Shown here: piece by piece, positions 16,587 through 23,478 of the stretch
How positions within the stretch are numbered: the stretch's first letter is position 1
Layout of the letters: every line of letters begins with the position of its first letter
Source: Streptococcus tangpeifui
Lineage (GTDB): Bacteria > Bacillota > Bacilli > Lactobacillales > Streptococcaceae
NCBI RefSeq assembly: GCF_011038795.1
Contig: NZ_JAAKDU010000011.1
Span: 1 to 64,000 of the forward strand
Reading direction: 5' to 3'
DNA length: 64,000 nt
The notes under the pieces: generated by a model
Database searches by the model: none
The model's input: the letters and a program-made list of their open reading frames with translations, nothing else
Told to the model about the DNA's origin: nothing
Translations under genes and position numbers: made by a program

Positions 16587-17306
16587 ATGAAAAAATATCA
16601 AGAAGTTTTTCAAGATTTGGAGAGTAAAATTGCAGAAGGGCTCTATCCCCCTGAGACCGCATTGCCTAGTGAAAATACCCTAACGAAGACCTATCAAGTC
16701 AGCCGCGATACGATCCGGAAAGCTTTAAAATTGCTAGAAAAGGCGGGGCTGGTCCAAAAATCTCAAGGAAGACAGACGCTGGTGCTGCGCCATCAACACT
16801 TTAATTTTCCGGTGTCTCATTTAACCAGTTACCAGGAGCTAGTCAATACTTTAGGAATGGACTCTCAGACTAAAGTTCTAGCCTTAGATCGACTGATTGT
16901 CGATCAAAAATTACAGGAGCTCACAGGTTTTCCCGCCAGCAAACAGGTTTGGCGTATCATACGGCAACGCCTTGTCAATGGCACAGCTTCGGTGGTTGAT
17001 ATTGACTACCTACTGATTGATTGCGTTAAGCAGATGACCAAGGAGATTGCCCAGCGCTCGATCTATGATTACTTGGAGAACCAACTACACCTTTCTATTG
17101 AGGGGGCTAAAAAAGAAATTACCATCGAGCAGATGACCAATCAGGATAAAATTTGGCTTGATGTGGGCGCCGAACACCATGTTGTATCTGTCAGATCCCG
17201 TGTTTATTTGGCTGACGGCCAGCAGTTCCAATTTACGGAAAGCCGACATTTGCTTGAGAAGTTTCACTTCGTAGATTTTGCTAGGCGGAAAAGACAAGAG
17301 CCTTAG
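16587..17306 (+). CDS. treR: Trehalose operon repressor (GntR/HutC family)
   Basis: TreR represses the trehalose genes and is released by trehalose 6-phosphate. The 239-residue protein has an N-terminal GntR winged helix (LPSENTLTKTYQVSRDTIRKALKLLEKAGLVQKSQGRQT, about residues 27-65). A UTRA effector domain follows (about 90-230), with the typical YDYLENQLHLSI and FTESRHLLEKFHFVDFARR ends. I chose the ATG at 16587, 8 bp after GGAG; an adjacent TTG one codon earlier is less likely. It is divergent from treB. The leader carries a copy of the local repeat family. Confidence 0.92.
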   Translation: MKKYQEVFQDLESKIAEGLYPPETALPSENTLTKTYQVSRDTIRKALKLLEKAGLVQKSQGRQTLVLRHQHFNFPVSHLTSYQELVNTLGMDSQTKVLALDRLIVDQKLQELTGFPASKQVWRIIRQRLVNGTASVVDIDYLLIDCVKQMTKEIAQRSIYDYLENQLHLSIEGAKKEITIEQMTNQDKIWLDVGAEHHVVSVRSRVYLADGQQFQFTESRHLLEKFHFVDFARRKRQEP

Positions 17307-17611
17307 AGGTGATATGACTAAGGCAACTCCCCACTCTTACTCATAGAATCTTGTAATCTCTAAAGATCGCATATAGTGTTAACTATTTTAGACGAAACAG
17401 TTTGATTCAATGGCTGGGAGTCCTCACATTCTCGGCCTTTTTAAACAGTCCACTGGACTGTTAACTATATACAGGAGAGCAAAAAGCAAGCATCATCACT
17501 ATTTTATAACGATTTATTAATTTCTGTCCCTCTCCCCGTTCTCATACAATAACACCCCCTAAGCCTTCCTTTATAGGATTAGTTTTCTTTTTGTCAAAAA
17601 GTTAGAAATAA
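17307..17611. other. Intergenic region after treR with one palindrome
   Basis: No gene is visible. A perfect 8-bp inverted repeat, AACAGTCC-ACT-GGACTGTT, lies at 17444-17462. No T run follows, so it is not a clear terminator. Confidence 0.4.
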
Positions 17612-17659
17612 ATCACATTTTATCTTGTCCCCAACCGGAAAATGTGATATATTTATAAT
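17612..17659 (+). promoter_or_regulatory. Promoter with 10-bp palindrome for the membrane/XRE cassette
   Basis: A perfect inverted repeat, ATCACATTTT (17612-17621) and AAAATGTGAT (17639-17648), with a 17-bp spacer lies just before a consensus -10 box TATAAT (17654-17659). It covers the -35 position, where no good -35 box is visible. This looks like a regulator-dependent promoter; the XRE protein encoded at the end of the cassette is the natural candidate. Confidence 0.6.
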
Positions 17660-17726
17660 GTAAAGAGGTGAGGTATTTCTAACAAATCCTCCATCAAATC
17701 AATTATTTAGAAAGCAGGTGGTTATT

Positions 17727-17933
17727 ATGCAAAAAACTGGTAATTATAAATGGCCTGTCCTTATTTCTATGGCCACTACGACGGCTGGCATCGCCTTTGG
17801 GGTTTTCGCTAGCCTCGGTTTCAATCGTCCGCTCGCTTATTTTGTCCTCCTTGCCGCAATCATCGGAGATTTATTGGGTCTCTGGGGATTGAGGTATCAG
17901 TTAAGAAAAGACAGGGAGGCCAACCATACTTAA
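17727..17933 (+). CDS. Small two-helix membrane protein
   Basis: This 68-residue protein starts MQKTGNYKW and has two hydrophobic segments (about residues 11-29 and 36-53), then a basic tail, so it is an inner-membrane hairpin protein. I do not recognise the family. The ATG at 17727 has AGCAGGTGG upstream; a GTG three codons earlier is possible. It is the first gene of a three-gene unit with the next membrane protein and an XRE regulator, in a compact overlapping layout. Confidence 0.65.
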   Translation: MQKTGNYKWPVLISMATTTAGIAFGVFASLGFNRPLAYFVLLAAIIGDLLGLWGLRYQLRKDREANHT

Positions 17934-18495
17934 AAATAAGAAATGGCTTTACTGGATCTGGCTCCCCCTCTTAATCCTCGTCTATTTTTTGACTCCGGCC
18001 AGTCATCCAGTTTGGATTAAGAGGCTTATTTTTACGCTTGTCAGCCTCTTTGAAATTCTAGTATTTGGCCTTATGTCTAAAGTAAGCCCAATCAGCAGGA
18101 AAGAGCAGGGGTTCGGTCTGACAGAAAAAATCTATTTGCCCACAATCTTTTTTGCTATGGCTGTCTACACTTTAGGCATTGGGATTTTAACTCCTGACAG
18201 CCAACCTGCTTGGATTAAACAGCTTTTTATTGGCGGAATGTTCTTTTTGCTCTTGCTTCTTGGTGGCTATTTCTGCTTAAAAAAAACCATAGAGCGACCC
18301 GATGAGCGCTTTTACCAAGATTTAGCCAAGGCAGCGACTTTATGTCTGGTCTTAATGATCGGCTCGCTCCTTGGTCTGACAATCATCACCAGCTGGTTTC
18401 CTTTCTCTCTGACACCAGGAGCTCTGCTTATCTATCTTGGCGCTTTGCTCAACCTTTTTGATGTCTGCTTCTGGATTTTTGAAAAGGGTGATTAG
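17926..18495 (+). CDS. Five- or six-helix membrane protein, start codon uncertain (possible AUA)
   Basis: The frame encodes about 189 residues with five or six hydrophobic helices and short loops. The first helix (WLYWIWLPLLILVYFL) lies upstream of the first conventional start, a TTG at 17989 with no ribosome binding site. The only well-placed start is ATA at 17926, 6 bp after GGGAGG, overlapping the stop of the previous gene by 8 bp. Either translation begins at AUA by coupling, or an ancestral ATG has mutated. The two similar loop motifs TPASHPVWIKRL and TPDSQPAWIKQL suggest an internal duplication of a three-helix unit. The function is unknown. Confidence 0.6.
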   Translation: MLKNKKWLYWIWLPLLILVYFLTPASHPVWIKRLIFTLVSLFEILVFGLMSKVSPISRKEQGFGLTEKIYLPTIFFAMAVYTLGIGILTPDSQPAWIKQLFIGGMFFLLLLLGGYFCLKKTIERPDERFYQDLAKAATLCLVLMIGSLLGLTIITSWFPFSLTPGALLIYLGALLNLFDVCFWIFEKGD

Positions 18496-18497
18496 GT

Positions 18498-18710
18498 ATG
18501 GCTAAAATTATTACTAATTTAAAAGAAATACGCGAAAAAGCGCAAATGACCCAACAGGACCTAGCAGATGCCGTAGGCGTTCGCAGGGAAACCATCCTGC
18601 ATTTGGAAAATAATCGTTACAATCCCTCACTGGAATTAGCCTTCAAAATCGCAGAAGTTTTCAACTTACAGGTTGAAGATATCTTTCAAAGAAATAAGGA
18701 CGCCGATTAA
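18498..18710 (+). CDS. Small XRE-family regulator
   Basis: The 70-residue protein is almost entirely a Cro/CI-type helix-turn-helix: LKEIREKAQMTQQDLADAVGVRRETILHLENNRYNPSLELAFKIAEVF, with helices 2-3 at about residues 19-38. This compact class (YozG-like) usually sits at the end of small operons with membrane proteins, as here. The ATG comes 2 bp after the stop of the preceding gene. It probably controls its own promoter at 17612-17659. Confidence 0.85.
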   Translation: MAKIITNLKEIREKAQMTQQDLADAVGVRRETILHLENNRYNPSLELAFKIAEVFNLQVEDIFQRNKDAD

Positions 18711-18751
18711 AGGGAGCGGAATCAACTTAAAAAATGAAAATTTTGGTTTTC

Positions 18752-18895
18752 ACCACGTCCTAGTTTTAAGGTGGTGACCTGAAACGGTCTCTCCCCAGAC
18801 CGTTTCACTCCCACTCTCTGTGCAGGGGTAATACTTCTTGGCGTAGCCAACAAATCTTGCTTCCAACCGTTGCGCCAAGAGTCTATTTTAAAATA
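18752..18895. other. Cluster of stable hairpins, possible structured RNA
   Basis: Three stem-loops follow one another in the gap between convergent genes: CACCAC...GTGGTG (near 18760-18777), a perfect 10-bp stem GAAACGGTCT / AGACCGTTTC (18781-18806), and CTTGGCG...CGCCAAG (near 18836-18880). A separate terminator follows. No reading frame explains them. They could be a small RNA, an RNA 3' end or a repeat element. Confidence 0.4.
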
Positions 18896-18898
18896 AGA

Positions 18899-18928
18899 AT
18901 GCTGGGCGAGTTTTGCCCAGCATTTTTT
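18899..18928 (+). terminator. Intrinsic terminator between convergent genes
   Basis: A perfect 9-bp stem, ATGCTGGGC / GCCCAGCAT, is followed by six T on the plus strand; it is A-rich enough to act in the other direction as well. Confidence 0.85.
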
Positions 18929-19004
18929 ATACATTTAATTAGCTTGATTAGTTGGATAACGCGAAAGATAGCTTGATAAACGAGAAACTTTTCTTTTCAA
19001 AATT

Positions 19005-21638
19005 CTAATCTACTGATTTGAGGGCTTCCAGCATATCGACGTTTTTCAAACGATGATAGACGACCCAGCCCAGAACGATTAAGATAAAGGTAATCACTGC
19101 CAGAGGCACTAGATAGACATAAGGATCTACCTGAGTAGGATAAACTGTATCTTGGCTCATCATGGCAATAATCACACCATGGAGATAATAACCACCGACC
19201 AGACCTAGAATCATGCCAATCACCGATAGCAAGATGGTTTCGCGATAGATATACATCATGACCTCTCGGCTATGAAATCCCAGAACCTTGATGGTTGAGA
19301 GCTCCCGAATTCGTTCGGCAACATTAATATTGGTCAGATTATAGAGGATAACAATGGCTAGAGCAATAGATACCACAATAAGAATCGTCATGGAGGCATT
19401 GAGACCATTAACGGCTGTCTTCACCATCGTAATCATGGATGAGTTTTGCGTCAGAGAAGTAACACCTGCTAAATTCAACAAATGACTAGATTGCTTAGAA
19501 ATATCTGACTGGGAGCTATCCTTCAGCTTAATCAGTTCACCATTATGAGTTGCTTTTTTGCCAAAAACGTTTTGGTAGTAACTATCCGACATAAAGATGT
19601 AGTGGCCAACATTCATATCTACTAGCCCCGCTACCTTAATAGTGTAAGAATGGCCCTGATCATCTTTTACAGAGAACGTCTCTCCTTTTTTGACACCATA
19701 ATAAGCTGCTAATTTTTTGGAGATTAAAGCACCTTTATGATCCAGATCAAGCGATTGATCAGTTTTGGGATCACGCAGGCGGATAAAGGATCCAAAATCT
19801 TTTTGGTCCGTTGACATGATGGTAATGCTTTTCTTCTCATCTTGACCGCTGATTTTTTCATCTATGGTTTGCGCATGGAGGGATTGATAGTCCCTTACCT
19901 GATCAGAATGCAAGTAGTCATCGACTTGCTGACTCTCGGCTCTGCTGGCCTGTTCATTGCGCAGAATCAGCATATCGTAAGGGGTCAGCTGATTAAACTG
20001 GCGCTCTACGATTTTTCCTAAGGACGATTGCAACCCCAAACCTGCAAAGAGTAGAGCTACAGAGCCGACAACACCAAAGATGGTCATGACCATGCGCTGT
20101 TTGTAGCGGAAGATATTTCTGATCGTAACCTTTTGGGTGAAGCTCAAGCGCCGCCAGATAAAACTGATTCGCTCTAGTAGAATCTTAGAGCCACTGACTG
20201 GGGGTTTAGGGCGCAAGAGCTGGGCAGGTTTCTCTCCTAATTCTCGTCTAGCGACCAGAAGAGCTGGCAAAACGGCACTGATAAGGGCTAAGAGCAGGGA
20301 TAAAACAGTATAAGACCAGTAAAAATAAAAATGCGGCCGGCCCAATGTTGTCAATTTTGCAGGATTCTGAGTCAAGATATAAGGTAACAGATAATGCCCA
20401 CCCAGAACACCAATAAGGGTTCCCAATAAGCCGGCAACAAGCCCATAGATGACGAATTTCTTAAGCACATCGCCATCGGAGTAGCCCAGAGCCTTTAGAA
20501 CACCGGCGTTGTTGCGCTCTTCATTGACAAAGCGAGTCATGGTCGTAAAAGTCACTAAGGCAGCCACCAGATAGAGAACAACGGGAAAGATGTCACCGAT
20601 GTGATCGATATTACGACTGATATCACCATAGGTCCGATAACCGTTACTTCCGGGTAGAGTCGTACGGCTGTAAGAGCTGTAGCTAGGAGTTGGCATTGCT
20701 CTGAGGGCGGCCTGAGCGTTTTGGATACTGGCCTGACTTTTAGCCAGCTTGGTCTTGCCTTGACTTATAGCAGCCTCCGCAGCCTGCAATTGCTGACCGC
20801 TTAGGTAAACCAACTGCTGCTCTTGCGCTTCCAGTCGATTCTTAGCTTGGTTGATCTGAGATTGGGATTGAGCAAGAGCTGCTTGTTTGTCTTTTTTAAT
20901 AGCGGCTAATCGCTGTTTCCCGTTATCCTTCAGGATTTCATCTAGAACTTCCTGTTTTTCCTCCAATTTCTTCTTGTAGGTAGCAGAATAAGGATTCAAG
21001 GTTTGTAAATCCTGATAGCGTAAGCGGGCTAGATTGTAAACAGCACTTTCAAAGCTATCTGCTGTCGTGACAGCATAAGCAGCTAAATTGCCATCTCCTG
21101 CTGTGGAGGTTCCGAGATTTTTTGTCGACCAAATCTCAGAAGAATTAACAAAACCTACAATCTTGTAAGTTGTATGTTTTAGGATGCCTTGTGATTTTTG
21201 AGTGAAGTTAATCTTATCGCCTAGCCGATAATCCTTTTTTAGAGACGATGACAGAGCTATCTGATCAGGCTTGTCAGGCAGTTTTCCTGATACTAACTTG
21301 TAAGACGATAATGTATCAGTTTTGGAAAAGATCCGCACTGCATCGTCTTTTCCTTTGATGCTGACATCTGACATGTAGCCATATTCGACCTTGGCTCCTT
21401 TGATCTTATCTAGCTCTCGTTGGTCCGTCTGACTGAAGCCAGCGCTAGCAATAACTGAGAGATCCATGGTATGGTGGTTCTGCAAATAGTCACTAGCCGT
21501 TCGCTCCATATCAGGGGTAGTCACCTTGAGACCAACCAAGGCAAAAGCGCCTAGGAACATCAGAGTCATAATGGAAATAAAACGACCGCTAGAGCCTGTG
21601 AACGACTTCCAAATGTCCTTCCAAAATATTTTCTTCAT
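19005..21638 (-). CDS. ABC transporter permease (FtsX/MacB type, 877 aa)
   Basis: This large exporter permease has an N-terminal membrane helix (about 20-40), then a long extracellular domain. That domain contains a Gln/Ala/Lys-rich coiled coil (about residues 245-320), as seen in the eight- to ten-helix FtsX-like group of streptococci. Three helices, a link, and a second FtsX core of four helices complete it (helices near 350-480, 520-545 and 745-870). It pairs with the ATPase 11 bp upstream; its ribosome binding site AGGAGG overlaps the ATPase stop. Such pairs export lipids or peptides or sense envelope stress. The substrate is unknown. A divergent TetR gene probably controls the pair. Confidence 0.88.
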   Translation of the reverse strand: MKKIFWKDIWKSFTGSSGRFISIMTLMFLGAFALVGLKVTTPDMERTASDYLQNHHTMDLSVIASAGFSQTDQRELDKIKGAKVEYGYMSDVSIKGKDDAVRIFSKTDTLSSYKLVSGKLPDKPDQIALSSSLKKDYRLGDKINFTQKSQGILKHTTYKIVGFVNSSEIWSTKNLGTSTAGDGNLAAYAVTTADSFESAVYNLARLRYQDLQTLNPYSATYKKKLEEKQEVLDEILKDNGKQRLAAIKKDKQAALAQSQSQINQAKNRLEAQEQQLVYLSGQQLQAAEAAISQGKTKLAKSQASIQNAQAALRAMPTPSYSSYSRTTLPGSNGYRTYGDISRNIDHIGDIFPVVLYLVAALVTFTTMTRFVNEERNNAGVLKALGYSDGDVLKKFVIYGLVAGLLGTLIGVLGGHYLLPYILTQNPAKLTTLGRPHFYFYWSYTVLSLLLALISAVLPALLVARRELGEKPAQLLRPKPPVSGSKILLERISFIWRRLSFTQKVTIRNIFRYKQRMVMTIFGVVGSVALLFAGLGLQSSLGKIVERQFNQLTPYDMLILRNEQASRAESQQVDDYLHSDQVRDYQSLHAQTIDEKISGQDEKKSITIMSTDQKDFGSFIRLRDPKTDQSLDLDHKGALISKKLAAYYGVKKGETFSVKDDQGHSYTIKVAGLVDMNVGHYIFMSDSYYQNVFGKKATHNGELIKLKDSSQSDISKQSSHLLNLAGVTSLTQNSSMITMVKTAVNGLNASMTILIVVSIALAIVILYNLTNINVAERIRELSTIKVLGFHSREVMMYIYRETILLSVIGMILGLVGGYYLHGVIIAMMSQDTVYPTQVDPYVYLVPLAVITFILIVLGWVVYHRLKNVDMLEALKSVD

Positions 21639-21649
21639 GATTCGGCCTC

Positions 21650-22351
21650 CTAGTATTCCAGACTAGCGATATCTTGAGGATAGTCGTTGATTTCAATACT
21701 GCTAACCTTGGCATCGTGCATGTGGATAACCCGATCGGCGATCGGGGCTAGAGCTGAATTGTGGGTCACGATGATAACGGTTGCTCCTTGCTTGCGAGAC
21801 ATATCCTGCAGAATCTGCAAGACCTGTTTCCCTGTCTGGTAATCCAACGCTCCCGTTGGCTCATCACAGAGCAAGATCTTGGGATTTTTAGCCACAGCTC
21901 GAGCGATGGAAACCCGCTGCTGTTCTCCACCCGAAAGCTGGGCTGGAAAATTATCAAGGCGCTGTTCTAAACCAACTTCTCTTAAAGTTGCAGCAGCATC
22001 GCGGGCGTCAGTAACAATCTCTGAAGCCAGCTCGACATTTTCCTTGGCCGTCAAATTTGGGACCAGGTTATAAAATTGAAAGACAAAACCAACATCTGTC
22101 CGCCGGTAATCTGTCAGCTGTTTGGAGTTGAAATTAGCTATATCTGTTCCATCAATGATAACCTGTCCTTCGTCATTGCTGTCCATACCGCCTAGGATAT
22201 TGAGAACCGTCGACTTGCCTGCACCAGAAGCCCCGAGAATAATCACTAATTCCCCTTTTTCAATCTCAAAGGTAATGTCGTTGTTAGCAACAATCACCGT
22301 GTCTCCCATCTGATAACGTTTAAAAGAATGTTTCATTTCAATATAAGCCAT
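21650..22351 (-). CDS. ABC transporter ATP-binding protein (MacB/LolD type)
   Basis: The 233-residue ATPase has Walker [10 protein letters not shown] (about residues 38-46), the Q-loop [16 protein letters not shown], signature LSGGEQQR, Walker [13 protein letters not shown] and the switch histidine in VTHNSA. The MacB/LolD-type sequence around the Q-loop fits its FtsX-type partner downstream. AAAGGAG precedes the ATG at 22351. The operon has a leader of about 200 nt carrying a copy of the repeat also found at the tre locus, and its promoter lies near 22552. Confidence 0.93.
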   Translation of the reverse strand: MAYIEMKHSFKRYQMGDTVIVANNDITFEIEKGELVIILGASGAGKSTVLNILGGMDSNDEGQVIIDGTDIANFNSKQLTDYRRTDVGFVFQFYNLVPNLTAKENVELASEIVTDARDAAATLREVGLEQRLDNFPAQLSGGEQQRVSIARAVAKNPKILLCDEPTGALDYQTGKQVLQILQDMSRKQGATVIIVTHNSALAPIADRVIHMHDAKVSSIEINDYPQDIASLEY

Positions 22352-22369
22352 TGGTAATATCTCCTTTAT

Positions 22370-22425
22370 TAAGATACAAAGGGCCGATTCGCTTGACGAA
22401 AATTTCCAACAGAAAAATAAGAAAG
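22370..22425 (-). repeat. Degenerate copy of the tre-type repeat in the ABC leader
   Basis: Read on the minus strand it has TTATTTTTCT, ATTTTCGTCA and CTTTGTATCTTA, in the same order as the copy before treR, and it likewise ends next to a ribosome binding site. Confidence 0.45.
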
Positions 22426-22551
22426 TGACTGACGGTGTTTGTCAGTTAGGAAGACTTTATAACCCACTCTTATAATCCGCTAAAGCTGAAATAGTTGCCC
22501 ACTTTTTGCCCAGCGTCTCAGCCCTGTTTAATTTATTTATCGACCTTAGAT

Positions 22552-22557
22552 ATTATA
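22552..22557 (-). promoter_or_regulatory. Probable -10 box of the ABC exporter operon
   Basis: A consensus TATAAT on the minus strand lies downstream of the first TetR operator. The -35 box is weak. Confidence 0.45.
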
Positions 22558-22590
22558 AGAGAACTTTAGCCGCTTTAAAAGCCTTAAAAA

Positions 22591-22605
22591 TTGACACCAT
22601 GTCAA
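22591..22605. promoter_or_regulatory. TetR operator 1
   Basis: The perfect palindrome TTGACA-CCA-TGTCAA has the same arms and spacer length as operator 2, 86 bp away. It lies on the ABC side of the divergent region. Confidence 0.65.
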
Positions 22606-22676
22606 GCTAGAAGCAGTCCAAAATCCTTATAATATAGGATTTTGACTTCAATGAGTTTCCCAGTTTGGAAGAACAT

Positions 22677-22705
22677 TTGACAGCCTGTCAATTTTTTTAT
22701 AAGAT
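22677..22705 (+). promoter_or_regulatory. TetR operator 2 and tetR promoter
   Basis: TTGACA-GCC-TGTCAA (22677-22691) overlaps the -35 box of the tetR promoter: TTGACA (22677-22682), 17-bp spacer, TAAGAT (22700-22705). Binding here would block tetR transcription directly, giving autorepression. Confidence 0.7.
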
Positions 22706-22727
22706 TGGCTTCATACAAGGAGGGACT

Positions 22728-23315
22728 ATGGTTCAAGGTAGTAGAGAAAGTATCATCAATGCTGTATTTCGCATTGCTTCGAAAAATCCAGATAAAAGCA
22801 AACTTACCATGACAGAAATTGCCAAAGAAGCTGGCATGTCGCGACAGGCTATTTACCAAAAACATTTCAGCAGCGTAGATGAGATCTTCGATTATATCCA
22901 TACGTCCATGACGGAGGAGGTCTTTAAAACTTTTAAACGCAGCATTGCTGATCCTAGCATTCATTCTATCTACGAGGCTGTCGCTAGAGATGTTATTCCT
23001 AAAGTCTATCAAAAGCGAATACAGGCACGGATCCTCTATCACACTTCTATTGACAGGAATGTCTTTAATTTTCTTGAAGAGAGTTATCTGCAACTCCTTT
23101 TAGAAGCAGATAATATTCACATTATCAATAACAGTCCCTTAATGACACCCAGTATGATTAAAATCGTGATTAACTACATTTTTGCACTGGTCGGCGAGTG
23201 GGTAGCTGAGGATTTTCCAGAACCACCGGAGGTTTTTGCCAAGACTTTTCTAACCCTGATGGAGACTGCTCCTAAGGGGCTCGTTGATGCTAAGCCCAAA
23301 ATAAATAAGAGCTGA
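22728..23315 (+). CDS. TetR-family transcriptional regulator
   Basis: The 195-residue regulator has an N-terminal TetR helix-turn-helix (LTMTEIAKEAGMSRQAIYQKHFSSVDEIFDYI, about residues 25-57) and an all-helical ligand domain ending in a membrane-like hydrophobic stretch (IVINYIFALVGEWV). The ATG at 22728 has AGGAGGG directly upstream; earlier in-frame codons overlap the promoter. It is divergent from the FtsX-type ABC exporter, with two matching operators between them. This is the classic layout for a repressor of an efflux or stress exporter. The ligand is unknown. Confidence 0.9.
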   Translation: MVQGSRESIINAVFRIASKNPDKSKLTMTEIAKEAGMSRQAIYQKHFSSVDEIFDYIHTSMTEEVFKTFKRSIADPSIHSIYEAVARDVIPKVYQKRIQARILYHTSIDRNVFNFLEESYLQLLLEADNIHIINNSPLMTPSMIKIVINYIFALVGEWVAEDFPEPPEVFAKTFLTLMETAPKGLVDAKPKINKS

Positions 23316-23393
23316 CTGCTGACGGCCTTCATAGCTTATACTGCTTAAAATTGCGTTCATTATTTATCAAAAAGATTGGAATTTTAAGACGAC

Positions 23394-23426
23394 AAATAGC
23401 CTACCAGTAAAGCTGGTAGGCTATTT
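23394..23426. terminator. Bidirectional terminator between tetR and the mutanase gene
   Basis: A perfect 14-bp stem (23394-23407 with 23413-23426), loop TAAAG, starts with AAA and ends with TTT, serving two convergent genes. Confidence 0.88.
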
Positions 23427-23478
23427 CTATTTAGGCAGGAATGTCAGTCAATGATTTCATTAATAAACTTTTTATCGT

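Noticed and set aside
18722..18934. 70-residue minus-strand frame over the hairpin cluster
   Set aside because: It covers several inverted repeats and a terminator, has no ribosome binding site and shows no recognisable protein pattern.
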